A DNA stretch of 64,000 bases from Lachnospiraceae bacterium Zagget2 (GTDB taxonomy: Bacteria; Bacillota; Clostridia; Lachnospirales; Lachnospiraceae). The translations under genes and the position numbers were made by a program. The DNA lies in contig MSHD01000020.1 of NCBI GenBank assembly GCA_001941045.1, positions 1 through 64,000 of the forward strand. The letters are read 5' to 3'. Position 1 is the stretch's first letter, and the number at the start of each line of letters is the position of its first letter. Below the pieces are notes generated by a model. It ran no database searches. It saw only the letters and a program-made list of their open reading frames with translations, and was not told where the DNA came from. Positions 9,600 through 18,731 of the stretch are shown here, piece after piece.

Positions 9600-9800
9600 T
9601 TACTGAATGCCGTACTTACGATTGAACTTATCAATACGTCCGCGGGCGGCTGCCGTCTTCTGCTGCCCCGTGTAGAACGGATGGCACTTCGCACAGATCT
9701 CAACGTGGATGTCCTCCTTCGTGGAGCCTGTCGTAAAGGTGTTGCCGCAGTTGCAGGTCACCGTCGCCTGATAATACTTCGGATGAATTCCTTCCTTCAT
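9600..9800 (-). CDS. rpmE: 50S ribosomal protein L31 (zinc-binding form)
   Basis: A 66-residue protein starting [16 protein letters not shown]. Cysteines at 16, 18, 36 and 39 form the zinc site of the C+ type of L31. GAGGGG lies upstream of the ATG at 9800; the longer reading frame extends into the leader and is not used. Zinc-binding L31 is often replaced by a zinc-free paralog in zinc starvation; no paralog is in this window. It has its own strong promoter between rho and itself. Confidence 0.
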   Translation of the reverse strand: MKEGIHPKYYQATVTCNCGNTFTTGSTKEDIHVEICAKCHPFYTGQQKTAAARGRIDKFNRKYGIQ

Positions 9801-9944
9801 GTGATTTCCCCTCTTTCCTATATTCGTGAACTTCCAGCCGCAGCTGATTCCCGGCCAATGCCGCTCCGATCCTTTCACGGCAAGATATCCCGGGCTGTCC
9901 CTGCAAGTCCCTGCAGGCATTGCTCTGATCGCTCAAGCCATATG
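9801..9944 (-). promoter_or_regulatory. Long rpmE leader, possible L31 autoregulatory RNA
   Basis: About 138 bases lie between the predicted transcription start and the rpmE ATG. The leader is GC-rich and contains tandem repeats of GCAGGGAC (around 9893-9916) and complementary segments. Leaders binding L31 are known in Firmicutes; whether this one belongs to that class needs a covariance-model search. Confidence 0.
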
Positions 9945-9973
9945 ATTATAGCACAGGCTTTTCGCGGATGCAA
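9945..9973 (-). promoter_or_regulatory. rpmE promoter
   Basis: TTGCAT (9968-9973) and a perfect TATAAT (9945-9950) on the minus strand, 17-base spacing, with TG at the extended -10 position. A strong sigma-A promoter, so rpmE and the downstream genes need not depend on rho transcription. Confidence 0.
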
Positions 9974-9979
9974 GGTCTT

Positions 9980-11320
9980 TTAGAAAAATCGCGTCCGTTT
10001 TACGTTCTGCACAAACTCCTCGTTCGTCCGCGTCCGCGTGAACAAATTCAGAATCGACTCCACCGCGTCGTCCGGCTTCATACCGTTCAGTGCCTTGCGA
10101 ATATTATCCATAGCCTGCCGCTCCTCCGGATCAAGGAGCAGATCCTCCCGCCGGGTGCCGGACTTCGGAATGTCGATAGCCGGGAACACACGCTTCTCGG
10201 AGAGCTTCCGATCGAGCACAAGCTCCATATTGCCGGTACTCTTGAATTCCTCGTAAACGACATCGTCCATCTTACTGCCTGTATCCACGAGCGCGGTGGC
10301 AAGAATCGTCAGAGAGCCGCCCTCTCGCATGTTCCGGGCCGCGCCGAAGAAACGCTTCGGCATGTGCAGCGCCGCCGGATCGAGACCACCGGAGAGCGTC
10401 CGACCGCTGGGTGGAACGGTGAGATTGTAGGCACGCGCCAGACGCGTGATGCTGTCGAGCAGGATCGCAACGTCGTTTCCCGCTTCCACCAGACGCTTTG
10501 CACGCTCAATCACCATCTCCGACACGCGTTTATGCCGCTCAGCCAGTTCATCAAAGGTGGACCACACGACCTCTACATTTTTTCCCTCGATCGCCTCGCG
10601 AACATCCGTCACCTCCTCGGGACGTTCGTCGATCAGCAGGATGATCAGGTACATCTCCGGATTATTGATCGTGATGGACTTCGCAATATCCTTCAGAAGT
10701 GTCGTCTTACCGGCCTTGGGTGGAGAGACGATCATACCTCTCTGCCCCTTTCCGATCGGCGCGATCTCGTCGACAATGCGGACCGCCATGCTGCCGCCCT
10801 TTCGCTCCAGGCGGATACGCTCGTCCGGGAAAATCGGCGTCAGATCTTCAAAACGGGGACGCTTCGCATTGACTGCCGGCGCAAGCCCGTTGACACTCTT
10901 CAGGTACAGGAGCGCGCTGAACTTCTCCTTCTCTGTTTTAACCTTGGTATTGCCGGACACGATATCACCGGTCCGAAGACTGAAGCGGCGAATCTGTGCC
11001 GGGGAGACGTACACATCATTCTCTCCCGGAAGATAATGATCACTGCGGATGAAACCGAAGCCGTCCGCCATCACCTCCAGCACGCCGCAGACGGTCTGCC
11101 CGCTGTCGAGCTGCTCCATGTCCGCTACGCTCTTTCCTGTCTCCGCAGCCTGCGCCTTCAGATTTTCCGCCTTCTCCAGGCGTTCATCCTCTGCCAGCAT
11201 GGCCTCGATCACGCCTTCCTTGCGCATCGTCGAAGTTCCTTTCAGTCCTCTGCTCTTCGCCAGGTCGCGCAGTATCGCCAGAGAAAGCAATTCATATTTT
11301 TCTCTCATATTGCCTGCCAT
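9980..11320 (-). CDS. rho: Transcription termination factor Rho
   Basis: A 446-residue hexameric RNA helicase that ends transcription. The N-terminal helical domain (about 1-50) is followed by the RNA-binding cold-shock-like domain with [15 protein letters not shown], and the ATPase domain has Walker A in [10 protein letters not shown] at about 200-208 and [12 protein letters not shown] for Walker B. It lacks the long Arg/Asp-rich insertion seen in actinobacterial Rho. AGGAGG sits 7 bases before the ATG. It has its own promoter, divergent from the glycosyltransferase. Confidence 0.
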   Translation of the reverse strand: MAGNMREKYELLSLAILRDLAKSRGLKGTSTMRKEGVIEAMLAEDERLEKAENLKAQAAETGKSVADMEQLDSGQTVCGVLEVMADGFGFIRSDHYLPGENDVYVSPAQIRRFSLRTGDIVSGNTKVKTEKEKFSALLYLKSVNGLAPAVNAKRPRFEDLTPIFPDERIRLERKGGSMAVRIVDEIAPIGKGQRGMIVSPPKAGKTTLLKDIAKSITINNPEMYLIILLIDERPEEVTDVREAIEGKNVEVVWSTFDELAERHKRVSEMVIERAKRLVEAGNDVAILLDSITRLARAYNLTVPPSGRTLSGGLDPAALHMPKRFFGAARNMREGGSLTILATALVDTGSKMDDVVYEEFKSTGNMELVLDRKLSEKRVFPAIDIPKSGTRREDLLLDPEERQAMDNIRKALNGMKPDDAVESILNLFTRTRTNEEFVQNVKRTRFF

Positions 11321-11427
11321 AAAATCCTCCTGTGGGTTCCTTTTCTGTATCTTTCCGGGAAAGCGCTTCCCTGGATCCGGGAAAGCCGTCTTTGATAATT
11401 ATTAGAGCCTTTGATCCTGATATTCTC

Positions 11428-11456
11428 AGTATACTATCTTTGAAAGAAAATGAAAA
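11428..11456 (-). promoter_or_regulatory. rho promoter
   Basis: Minus strand TTTTCA (11451-11456), 17 bases, TATACT (11428-11433). The 100-base leader holds a GC-rich imperfect hairpin (about 11350-11385, GCTTTCCC against GGGAAGC); Rho is autoregulated in several bacteria, so the leader may be involved. Confidence 0.
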
Positions 11457-11484
11457 GCGAAACTTTTGTGAATAAAATTATATT

Positions 11485-11513
11485 TTGTGCAATCCTTTAA
11501 TATATGGTACAAT
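11485..11513 (+). promoter_or_regulatory. Promoter of the glycosyltransferase/DUF4364 pair
   Basis: TTGTGC (11485-11490), 17 bases, TACAAT (11508-11513). Divergent from the rho promoter, with about 30 bases between the two -35 elements. Confidence 0.
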
Positions 11514-11542
11514 GACTTTAATTATTTTGTGAGGTCTTTTCT

Positions 11543-12490
11543 ATGCCAAAGATATCCATCGTTGTCCCCTGTTACAATGAACAGGATTCGCTGCCTTTAT
11601 TCTATTCAGAGACGAAGGCCATCCTTCCGGGGACAGACTGTGATTATGAATTCCTCTTCGTGGACGATGGCTCCGCGGATGACACGCTCACCGTCCTCCG
11701 GCAGCTGGCCGGGCAGGATTCCCATGTCACGTACCTGTCCTTTTCCCGAAACTTCGGAAAGGAGGCTGCCATATATGCCGGTCTCTGCAATGCTGACGGA
11801 GATTATGTCGCTGTCATGGACGCAGATCTGCAGGATCCGCCTTCTCTTCTCCCTCAGATGATTGCACTTCTGGAGAGCGGCGATTATGACAACGTCGCCA
11901 CCAGGAGAAGGAACCGAAAGGGAGAACCCCCGATCCGCAGCTGGTTTGCGCGAAGATTCTATCAACTGATCAACCGCATCTCCGATACGGATATGGTCGA
12001 CGGAGCGCGGGACTTCCGTCTGATGCGGCGCGAGATGGCAGAGGCGATTGTCTCCATGTCGGAATATAATCGCTTCTCCAAAGGCATATTCTCCTGGGTC
12101 GGATTCCGTACCTGCTGGCTCTCCTACGACAACGTGGAACGAGCCGCGGGGGAGACCAAGTGGAGTTCCTGGAAACTGCTGAAATATGCAGTCGACGGTA
12201 TCATCAATTTCTCTCAGGCGCCGCTGAGCATTGCCTCCTGGGGCGGCATGCTGATGACTCTTGTGTCATTTCTCATGCTGATCATCATCATTGTGCGGAG
12301 ATTGATCTTCGGAGATCCGGTAGCCGGCTGGGCTTCCACGATCTGCGTTATCATTTTTATCGGAGGCCTGCAGCTTTTCTGCCTTGGTGTCATGGGACAG
12401 TACATTGCGAAGACCTATATGGAGACCAAACACCGTCCACATTTTATTATTGCAGAGACAAACAGAAGCGATACCCGGCGGATTCGCTGA
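11543..12490 (+). CDS. Family 2 glycosyltransferase, GtrB/dolichol-phosphate-mannose-synthase type
   Basis: A 315-residue membrane glycosyltransferase. The GT-A domain starts ISIVVPCYNEQDSLP, carries the metal-binding DAD of VMDADLQDPP at 93-95, and is followed by two C-terminal membrane helices (about 232-255 and 270-290). Such enzymes move a sugar from a nucleotide to undecaprenyl phosphate on the inner membrane face. A flippase or polymer-modifying partner is not seen nearby, so the polymer is unknown. The gene has its own promoter and is followed by DUF4364 after 28 bases. Confidence 0.
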   Translation: MPKISIVVPCYNEQDSLPLFYSETKAILPGTDCDYEFLFVDDGSADDTLTVLRQLAGQDSHVTYLSFSRNFGKEAAIYAGLCNADGDYVAVMDADLQDPPSLLPQMIALLESGDYDNVATRRRNRKGEPPIRSWFARRFYQLINRISDTDMVDGARDFRLMRREMAEAIVSMSEYNRFSKGIFSWVGFRTCWLSYDNVERAAGETKWSSWKLLKYAVDGIINFSQAPLSIASWGGMLMTLVSFLMLIIIIVRRLIFGDPVAGWASTICVIIFIGGLQLFCLGVMGQYIAKTYMETKHRPHFIIAETNRSDTRRIR

Positions 12491-12518
12491 ACGTACTGCA
12501 GATCGGAGGAAAACCGCC

Positions 12519-13040
12519 ATGTCTGACAGCCTTACAACCTATAAACTGATCATACTGAAGATGCTCGACCAGGCGACCGTTCCGCTGACCGGCTCTCAGA
12601 TCTCCGACCTGATCCTGGTCCATGAATACACAGACTATTTTACACTTCAGCAGATTCTGGCTGACCTGGAAGAGACCGGCCTCGTGGAACGACAGGAGCA
12701 CAACACCAGACCGGGCAGCACCCTGTACCGGATTACCGATACCGGCAAGAGTTCACTTGCCTACTTCGCAAACCGGATTCCTGACACTGCCCTGGAGGAT
12801 ATCAATACCTTTCTGAAAGAGAGGGAGATCGAGATCCGGGAAACCTTCTCCAATGTAACCGACTGCTTTCCGGTCGGCGATGGAAGCTGGTTTGCACGCT
12901 GCCAGGTGAGAGAACCGGATTCCACACTCATCGAGCTGACACTGTCCGTTCCCTCGGAGGACGAAGCGCAGGCTATCTGTCACCACTGGCGTTCAAAGAG
13001 CCAGGAACTCTACGCTTATATTATGAAGGAACTGCTCTAG
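12519..13040 (+). CDS. DUF4364 winged-helix-like protein
   Basis: A 173-residue protein starting MSDSLTTYKLIILKML, with GGAGGA 8 bases before the ATG. The first 90 residues look like a winged-helix DNA-binding domain (QISDLILVHEYTDYFTLQQ, then an LEETGLVE wing region). It matches the DUF4364 family of Firmicutes, whose role is not established. The sequence suggests a transcription regulator. Its 3' end overlaps the convergent engB gene by 20 bases, so the two transcripts are antisense at their ends. Confidence 0.
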   Translation: MSDSLTTYKLIILKMLDQATVPLTGSQISDLILVHEYTDYFTLQQILADLEETGLVERQEHNTRPGSTLYRITDTGKSSLAYFANRIPDTALEDINTFLKEREIEIRETFSNVTDCFPVGDGSWFARCQVREPDSTLIELTLSVPSEDEAQAICHHWRSKSQELYAYIMKELL

Positions 13041-13614
13041 CAGATTCTATCGCGTCCCAGATTTCCTCACGTCCCTGCCGCGTCTGTGCGGAAAAGGGAA
13101 TCAACACTGTCCCCGCCGGAAGCTCCAGCGTTTCCCGCACAAGCCGGATCTGCTTTGGCACCTGGCTCCTTTTGAGTTTGTCAAGCTTCGTGGCAATAAT
13201 CACCGGCTCATAGCCCTGCGCCACGATCCAGCGATACATTTCCTGGTCATTCGCCGACGGCTCATGCCGGATATCGATCAGCAGGAAAACCGCCCGGAGC
13301 TGTCTTGATGAATGCAGATAACGCTCAATCATCTTCCCCCAGTCCGCGCGGATCTCGGCACTCGCCTTCGCGTAGCCGTAGCCCGGCAGATCTACCAGAT
13401 AAGCCTCTTCATTTACCTTATAAAAATTGATCGTCTGTGTCTTTCCCGGCTGGGAAGATGTCCGCGCCAGCGCTTTCCGGTTCAGAAGGCAGTTGATCAG
13501 CGAGGATTTTCCCACATTTGATTTTCCGGCAAAGGCTATTTCCGGCAGTGTGTTCTGCGGCAGCCTGCTTGTGACGCCGCAGACAGTCTCCAGCACAGCC
13601 TGCTTGATGATCAT
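13021..13614 (-). CDS. engB: Ribosome-biogenesis GTPase EngB/YsxC
   Basis: A 197-residue small GTPase involved in assembly of the large ribosomal subunit. The G1 motif GKSNVGKSS is at about 30-38, followed by G3 DLPGYGYAK and G4 TKLDK. Start 13614 (MIIKQAVLETV) is chosen because the longer frame runs back into clpX. The gene lies 34 bases after clpX; the usual Firmicutes order clpX-lon-engB is kept here without lon. Confidence 0.
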   Translation of the reverse strand: MIIKQAVLETVCGVTSRLPQNTLPEIAFAGKSNVGKSSLINCLLNRKALARTSSQPGKTQTINFYKVNEEAYLVDLPGYGYAKASAEIRADWGKMIERYLHSSRQLRAVFLLIDIRHEPSANDQEMYRWIVAQGYEPVIIATKLDKLKRSQVPKQIRLVRETLELPAGTVLIPFSAQTRQGREEIWDAIESARAVPS

Positions 13615-13648
13615 AATCCTGTCCTCGCCGTTCCCCTGCAGGAGCGCA

Positions 13649-14884
13649 TCAGGCGCCCCGCTTTCTGGTGATTTTTGCCGGCTCAGTACCATCAACCAGC
13701 TCTTTTGTGATGGTACAGCCCTGTATCGTATTGTCTGACGGGATCGTGAACATCAGATCCATCATCGTCTCTTCCATGATCGACCGAAGTCCCCGGGCTC
13801 CGGTCTTGCGGGAGATCGTCTTGTCAGCGATCGCCTCCACCGCATCATCGTCAAAATCAAGAGCCACATCGTCCAGTTCAAACAGCTTCTGATACTGGCG
13901 CACAATGGAATTCTTCGGCTCGAGCAGGATACGCACCATATCGTCCCGGCTGAGCGGATCGAGGGAAACCGTGATCGGCACACGACCCATAAATTCAGGG
14001 ATCATGCCAAATTTGATGAAGTCCTCGGGCAGCGCATTGCGAAGAAGCTCGCCCACATTCTCCTGGCGCTTCTCGCGGATATCCGCATTAAAGCCAATGG
14101 ACTTGCGGTCCATACGCGTCTCGATGATCTTGTCAAGACCCTCAAAAGCTCCGCCGCAGATAAACAGGATATCGGTCGTATCAATCTGCAGGAGCTCCTG
14201 ATGCGGATGCTTTCTGCCGCCCTGCGGCGGCACCGAGGCAACTGTGCCCTCCAGGATCTTCAGAAGCGCCTGCTGCACGCCCTCGCCGGAAACGTCCCTC
14301 GTAATGGACGGGTTTTCCGACTTTCTCGTCACCTTATCGATCTCATCGATATAAATGATTCCCTTCTGCGCACGCGCAATGTCGTAGTCCGCCGCCTGAA
14401 TGATCTTCAGCAGAATATTTTCTACATCCTCACCCACGTAGCCGGCCTCGGTAAGCGTCGTTGCATCCGCGATTGCGAAGGGCACATTCAGAATACGGGC
14501 AAGCGTCTGCGCGAGCAGCGTCTTGCCGGAACCGGTCGGACCGAGCAGCAGAATATTGCTCTTCTGAAGCTCTACGTCAAGATCCTTTCCCGCCAGAATT
14601 CTCTTATAATGATTGTAGACCGCCACGGAGAGCACTTTTTTCGCGCGCTCCTGGCCAATCACATAATCGTCAAGGAAAGCCTTGATCTCCTCCGGCTTCA
14701 GAAGATTGATATCCTCCGCCGTGATGCCGCTGTCCTCTTCCTCGCCCATCTCCTCGTCGATAATCTCCGAGCAGAGCTCGACGCAGGCGTCACAGATATA
14801 GACTCCATTCGGTCCTTTCAGAAGCTTGAATACCTGGCTCTCCGTCTTTCCGCAAAAGGAACACCTGATTTCGTTTCTAGCCAT
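13649..14884 (-). CDS. clpX: ATP-dependent unfoldase ClpX
   Basis: A 411-residue AAA+ unfoldase feeding substrates to ClpP. The zinc-binding domain uses Cys 8, 11, 31 and 34; Walker A is in [14 protein letters not shown] and Walker B in [10 protein letters not shown]; the pore loop is AGYVGEDVE. It starts 11 bases after clpP and belongs to the same operon. Confidence 0.
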   Translation of the reverse strand: MARNEIRCSFCGKTESQVFKLLKGPNGVYICDACVELCSEIIDEEMGEEEDSGITAEDINLLKPEEIKAFLDDYVIGQERAKKVLSVAVYNHYKRILAGKDLDVELQKSNILLLGPTGSGKTLLAQTLARILNVPFAIADATTLTEAGYVGEDVENILLKIIQAADYDIARAQKGIIYIDEIDKVTRKSENPSITRDVSGEGVQQALLKILEGTVASVPPQGGRKHPHQELLQIDTTDILFICGGAFEGLDKIIETRMDRKSIGFNADIREKRQENVGELLRNALPEDFIKFGMIPEFMGRVPITVSLDPLSRDDMVRILLEPKNSIVRQYQKLFELDDVALDFDDDAVEAIADKTISRKTGARGLRSIMEETMMDLMFTIPSDNTIQGCTITKELVDGTEPAKITRKRGA

Positions 14885-14895
14885 TCTGTTCTCCT

Positions 14896-15477
14896 CTAAT
14901 GTCCCGCGATCACCTGATCGATCAGGCCATAGGCCTTCGCTTCTTCCGCGGTCATATAATTGTCGCGCTCCGTATCCCTCGCAATGACATCAAGAGGCTG
15001 GCCCGTGCGCTCGGCCAGGATTTTGTTCAGCTTCTCCCTCGTCTGCAGAATATGCTTTGCCACGATATCAATCTCTGTGGCCTGCCCCTGCGCACCGCCG
15101 GAAGGCTGATGAATCATAATCTCCGCGTTCGGAAGGGCAAAGCGCTTCCCCTTCGCGCCGCCTGCCAGAAGGAACGCTCCCATGCTGGCTGCCATGCCGA
15201 TACAGATCGTGGAAACATCGCATTTAATGTAATTCATCGTATCAAAGATCGCCATACCGGCTGTCACCATGCCGCCCGGGCTGTTGATATACAGGTGAAT
15301 GTCTTTTCCCGGATCCTCAGACTCCAGGAACAACAGCTGCGCCACCGTGAGGCTCGCTGTCGTCTCGTTGACTTCTTCCCCAAGGAAAATAATACGCTCC
15401 TTCAAAAGACGGGAGTAGATATCGTAGCTTCTCTCCCCTCTGCTCGTCTGCTCAATCACATAAGGTACCAATGCCAT
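14896..15477 (-). CDS. clpP: ATP-dependent Clp protease proteolytic subunit
   Basis: A 193-residue serine protease with catalytic Ser98 (GMAASMGA), His123 (MIHQPSGG) and Asp172. It forms the tetradecameric chamber used with ClpX here and potentially other Clp ATPases. A GGAGGAG site precedes the ATG. A hairpin with GGGGCATGGC and GCTATGCCC (about 15515-15540) lies between tig and clpP without a T-run; it may be a processing site or partial terminator. Confidence 0.
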   Translation of the reverse strand: MALVPYVIEQTSRGERSYDIYSRLLKERIIFLGEEVNETTASLTVAQLLFLESEDPGKDIHLYINSPGGMVTAGMAIFDTMNYIKCDVSTICIGMAASMGAFLLAGGAKGKRFALPNAEIMIHQPSGGAQGQATEIDIVAKHILQTREKLNKILAERTGQPLDVIARDTERDNYMTAEEAKAYGLIDQVIAGH

Positions 15478-15555
15478 TTTTTACTCCTCCTCTACCATAG
15501 ATTTCCGTCTAAGAAGGGCATAGCCACTGCCATGCCCCTCGTCTCATGCTTTCTT

Positions 15556-16842
15556 TTACGCTTCCACCGCAGCGTCAGTTACAAGCGTAACGGCTTTCTG
15601 GATCGCGAGATCCTTTTTCATCTCGTCCAGCTGGGCTTCGCCGTAGAACTCTTTTATCTTTTCGGCTTCCATTCCATACTGCTCTGCCATGCGGTCGAAC
15701 TCGGCGTTCATGTCCTCTTCGCTCACTTCGATCTGCTCCGTCTCAGCCACAGCCTCGAGCACGAGTCTGCTCTGGATGTTCTTGAGCGCTGAAGGCTTTG
15801 CCTGCTCCTTGTACTGCTCCTCGGTCATACCCGTGTACTGGAAGTACTGCTCGAGCGACAGGCCCTGGCTCTGCATCCGGCGTCCGAAATCGTCCATCAT
15901 CTGCTGCGTCTGATAATCCACCATCGCGTCCGGAATCTCCATTTCCGCATTCTCGATGATCTTCGCAATCACGGCGTCTTCCTTCTCGCTGCGGGCCTTC
16001 GTTTCCTTCTCTTTCAGGATATTCGCCCTGATGTCAGCCTTATACTCTTCAAGCGTATCAAACTCTGATACCTCCTGCGCGAACTCATCGTCTACCTCCG
16101 GAAGCTCCTTTACCTTGATACCGTGTACCTTACACTTGAAGACCGCTGCCTTTCCGGCCAGTTCCTTCGCGCCGTACTCCTCCGGGAAGGTGACATTGAC
16201 GTCAAGATCCTCTTCCGGCTTCGCGCCGATCAGCTGATCCTCGAAACCCGGGATAAACATACCCGAGCCGATCGTCAGCTCATAATTCTCTCCCTTTCCG
16301 CCTTCAAAAGCCTCGCCGTCCACAAAGCCCTCAAAATCAAGCGTCACGATATCTCCGCTCTCGACCGCGCGATCCTCCACCGAGATCATTCTGGAGTTCT
16401 CATCGCGCTCCTTCTCGATCTTCGCGTCAATCTCCTCATCCGTCACATCGAGAGAAGCCTTCTCCACCTCGATGCCCTTGTACTCGCCGAGCGTCACCGG
16501 CGGCTTCAGCGCAACTTCCGCAGTAAAGATAAAGGGCTTGCCGCTCTCAAACTGCGTCACATCAATCAACGGATAGGAAACGATCTCCTCGCCGCACTCC
16601 GACACTGCATCCGAATAGGCCCTCGGCAGCAGCGCGTCCATCGCATCATTGTAAAAAATCTCCTTGCCGTACATCTTCTCAATCAGCTGACGCGGAGCCT
16701 TTCCTTTCCGGAATCCCGGGATATTGATACTCTTTCTCGACTTCAGATAGACGTTCTGAATCGCCTTCTCCACTTCCTCCGCCGGTCCCTCAACCGTCAG
16801 CTTCGCCATGTTCTTCTCAAGCTTCTCCACCTGTACGCTCAT
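15556..16842 (-). CDS. tig: Trigger factor (ribosome-associated chaperone)
   Basis: A 428-residue chaperone and peptidyl-prolyl isomerase. The ribosome-binding signature appears as IPGFRKGKAPRQLIEKMYG in the N-terminal domain; the FKBP-like domain follows around residue 155 (ESGDIVTLDFEGFVDGE), then the long helical C-terminal arms. Start 16842 has AGGAGG 10 bases upstream. It heads the tig-clpP-clpX-engB cluster, so folding and degradation genes share a transcript or at least a promoter region. Confidence 0.
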   Translation of the reverse strand: MSVQVEKLEKNMAKLTVEGPAEEVEKAIQNVYLKSRKSINIPGFRKGKAPRQLIEKMYGKEIFYNDAMDALLPRAYSDAVSECGEEIVSYPLIDVTQFESGKPFIFTAEVALKPPVTLGEYKGIEVEKASLDVTDEEIDAKIEKERDENSRMISVEDRAVESGDIVTLDFEGFVDGEAFEGGKGENYELTIGSGMFIPGFEDQLIGAKPEEDLDVNVTFPEEYGAKELAGKAAVFKCKVHGIKVKELPEVDDEFAQEVSEFDTLEEYKADIRANILKEKETKARSEKEDAVIAKIIENAEMEIPDAMVDYQTQQMMDDFGRRMQSQGLSLEQYFQYTGMTEEQYKEQAKPSALKNIQSRLVLEAVAETEQIEVSEEDMNAEFDRMAEQYGMEAEKIKEFYGEAQLDEMKKDLAIQKAVTLVTDAAVEA

Positions 16843-16914
16843 TGTAAAAACTGTCCTCCTTAAATTTATCATATCTCAGTATTGCCTGATTTACATACTC
16901 ATAGACATTTTAAG

Positions 16915-16943
16915 AGTATAGCACAAAAAAAACACGCTGTCCA
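16915..16943 (-). promoter_or_regulatory. tig promoter
   Basis: Minus strand TGGACA (16938-16943), 17-base spacer rich in T, TATACT (16915-16920). A good sigma-A match. Confidence 0.
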
Positions 16944-16978
16944 GACCGCAATCAGCCCCATTTTCCCGAAACTTTCCA

Positions 16979-17007
16979 GTATGTAAAACACCGTTCGGCG
17001 GATACTA
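16979..17007 (+). promoter_or_regulatory. Sigma-G-like promoter of the spore protein gene
   Basis: GTATG (16979-16983), exactly 17 bases, then GATACTA (17001-17007). This fits the forespore sigma-G pattern (GNATR, about 17 bases, CATNNTA) with one mismatch and lies directly before an alpha/beta spore protein gene, as expected. Sigma-A elements are not evident here. Confidence 0.
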
Positions 17008-17027
17008 TGGGCATGGAGGTGATAATC

Positions 17028-17249
17028 ATGACAGATCAGAACAGCAAGTCCGGAACCAACCGCATGGCGGTGCCGGAAGCGAAAGCTGCCATGGACCGTT
17101 TCAAGGAAGAGGTTGCGAGCGAGCTCGGCGTCGACCTGAAGGACGGTTACAACGGCGATCTGACCAGCCGCGAGGCCGGTTCGATCGGCGGTGAAATGGT
17201 CAAAAAGATGATCATGAAGCAGGAACAGCAGATGTCTTCCGGTCAGTAG
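17028..17249 (+). CDS. Alpha/beta-type small acid-soluble spore protein
   Basis: A 73-residue DNA-coating protein of the spore core. It carries the family blocks EAKAAMDRFKEEVASELGV and LTSREAGSIGGEMVKKMI; the first contains the region cut by the GPR protease during germination. GGAGGT lies 7 bases before the ATG at 17028. The sigma-G-like promoter makes forespore expression likely. It shows that the organism is, or recently was, spore-forming. Its last bases overlap the convergent DJ-1 gene. Confidence 0.
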   Translation: MTDQNSKSGTNRMAVPEAKAAMDRFKEEVASELGVDLKDGYNGDLTSREAGSIGGEMVKKMIMKQEQQMSSGQ

Positions 17250-17788
17250 ATGATTCCCCGGCGAATCTCCTCGGATTTTTCCGGGGAGACGAGCCGGGAT
17301 ACCAGCGCAAGAGCGAAGGGAATCGCTGTTCCCATGCCGCGGCTCGTGATCACATTGCCGTCGCAGACCACAGGCTCATACTCGACCTTGGCGCCGGCAA
17401 GCCGCTCCTCAAAACCCGGATAGCAGGTTGCTTTCTTTCCATTTAAGATGCCGAGGTCGCCCAGTACGCTCGGTGCAGCGCAGATCGCTGCAACAAGACC
17501 GCCCTTTTTATAAAAATCAACCAGCAGTCCCGTCAGCTCCTCACATTTCCCAAGATTCCGGGTACCTGGCATGCCGCCCGGCAATACCAGTGCCTCCGCA
17601 TCGGAGAAATCCGTGTCCTCAAAACGCACATCCGCCGTGATCGGGATCTGATGGCTGCCATTCACCAGGCGCCTGTCCGTGATCGACACCGTCCGCAGCT
17701 CCGCGCCGGCACGGCGCAGAATATCTACAACAGTCAGTCCTTCGATCTCCTCAAATCCATCTGCAAGAAATACATATATCTTACCCAT
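17243..17788 (-). CDS. DJ-1/PfpI (ThiJ/YajL) family protein
   Basis: A 181-residue protein of the DJ-1 superfamily. The nucleophile elbow is AAICAAPSVLG with Cys near residue 102, and an acidic residue is in FLADGFEEIEGL near residue 15. Family members include glyoxalase III-like, deglycase-like and chaperone activities, so the exact reaction cannot be named. It is transcribed toward the spore protein gene and divergent from the CYTH gene. Confidence 0.
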   Translation of the reverse strand: MGKIYVFLADGFEEIEGLTVVDILRRAGAELRTVSITDRRLVNGSHQIPITADVRFEDTDFSDAEALVLPGGMPGTRNLGKCEELTGLLVDFYKKGGLVAAICAAPSVLGDLGILNGKKATCYPGFEERLAGAKVEYEPVVCDGNVITSRGMGTAIPFALALVSRLVSPEKSEEIRRGIIY

Positions 17789-17847
17789 CTTTGCTACCTC
17801 CCATATTGTTTATTATTATCGTCATTGTAGCATGTTATCCCAAAATG

Positions 17848-17856
17848 TGCTACACT
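17848..17856 (+). promoter_or_regulatory. Extended -10 promoter of the CYTH gene
   Basis: TGC followed by TACACT (17851-17856) with no good -35 element. It lies 20 bases before the CYTH start codon; an AGGAGG site follows. Confidence 0.
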
Positions 17857-17875
17857 TGCAAAAAAGGAGGCGCTT

Positions 17876-18322
17876 ATGAAGAACTATGAAATTGAGCGAA
17901 AATATCTGATCCGCAGCACGCCGGATCTTACCGCCTGTCCTTACCATGAGATCGAACAGGCCTATCTGTGTACAGATCCTGTTGTGCGCGTACGCCGCCA
18001 GGACGAAGAATATTACCTGACCTACAAGGCAAGGGGAAACATGATCCGCGAAGAATACAATCTCCCGCTCACAGAGGAATCCTACCTGCATCTGCGCGCA
18101 AAAGCGGACGGCAAATGGATCGCAAAACGCCGTTATCTTCTTCCCTTCGGCACATATACCATCGAACTTGATGCGTTTTCCGAACCCGTGCCCGGCCTCT
18201 GGCTTGCCGAAGTCGAATTCCCTTCCGAGGAAGCCGCGCGCGCCTTCACGCCGCCGGACTGGTTTGGCGAGGAAGTGACAAATTCTCCCCGGTATCACAA
18301 CAGCAATCTAAGTAAGCTCTGA
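17876..18322 (+). CDS. CYTH-domain protein (triphosphate tunnel fold)
   Basis: A 148-residue protein beginning MKNYEIERKYLIRS, where EIERKYL is the diagnostic EXEXK-type CYTH motif. Alternating charged strands (VVRVRRQDEEYYLTYKARG, YTIELDAF, WLAEVEFPSEEAA) fit the tunnel that binds triphosphates. Bacterial relatives are tripolyphosphatases or class IV adenylate cyclases; without assay, inorganic triphosphatase is the more common outcome. AGGAGG lies 6 bases before the ATG. Confidence 0.
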   Translation: MKNYEIERKYLIRSTPDLTACPYHEIEQAYLCTDPVVRVRRQDEEYYLTYKARGNMIREEYNLPLTEESYLHLRAKADGKWIAKRRYLLPFGTYTIELDAFSEPVPGLWLAEVEFPSEEAARAFTPPDWFGEEVTNSPRYHNSNLSKL

Positions 18323-18457
18323 TTTCTTTTTTATCTCCTCGAGCATCTGCTCCGGACTTCTGGCTCCTTCGGGTTTCTCGACTTTTACAAAACGAAGTCG
18401 AATCAGCAGCAGCTGATCATGAAGCCCGAAGAGAATCCTTCTGATCCCCTTCCGCAT
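18308..18457 (-). CDS. Possible small basic protein, 49 residues
   Basis: A reverse-strand frame of 49 codons starts at ATG 18457 with GAGGTGG 6 bases upstream and ends at TAG 18308-18310, overlapping the 3' end of the CYTH gene by 15 bases. The product begins MRKGIRRILFGLHDQLLLIR and has a hydrophobic-basic front and an acidic tail. A weak TTGCTG/TAAAAT promoter with 18-base spacing lies just upstream. It is not recognised and could be chance, but the ribosome binding site and lack of another gene in this gap favour it. Confidence 0.
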   Translation of the reverse strand: MRKGIRRILFGLHDQLLLIRLRFVKVEKPEGARSPEQMLEEIKKKSELT

Positions 18458-18591
18458 CCTTTCCACCTCTTTCTCCGGCTTCATTTTACATCAAATCGTA
18501 TCATTTCAGCAATCATTTCCGATATTATCACATGCTATATGTATTTATTCTCCGTTTTAGTGTAATTCCTCTGGAAAATTCTGGAAATTGG

Positions 18592-18731
18592 TATAATACA
18601 CGCAGGCAACGAGCCGTGCGGAGACGGCGGGCGGCACAGCAAACACGCACACGCACGGCAGCAAAAAAGCGCCCCGGTAAACCAGAGCGCTCCCGCCGAA
18701 TCAATCCATATATCACAAAAGAGGTACTTTC
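18592..18731 (+). promoter_or_regulatory. Promoter and long structured leader of the XRE gene
   Basis: A TGG-extended TATAAT (18592-18597) lies 135 bases before the XRE start. The leader is GC-rich and shows a short hairpin GCCGT/ACGGC, a distant pair CGGCGGG/CCCGCCG and an AGCGC/GCGCT stem. No known riboswitch class was recognised. Confidence 0.

Noticed and set aside
9968-11395. 475-codon open frame antisense to rho
   Set aside because: Rho is complete with all motifs; the antisense frame has no start signal.
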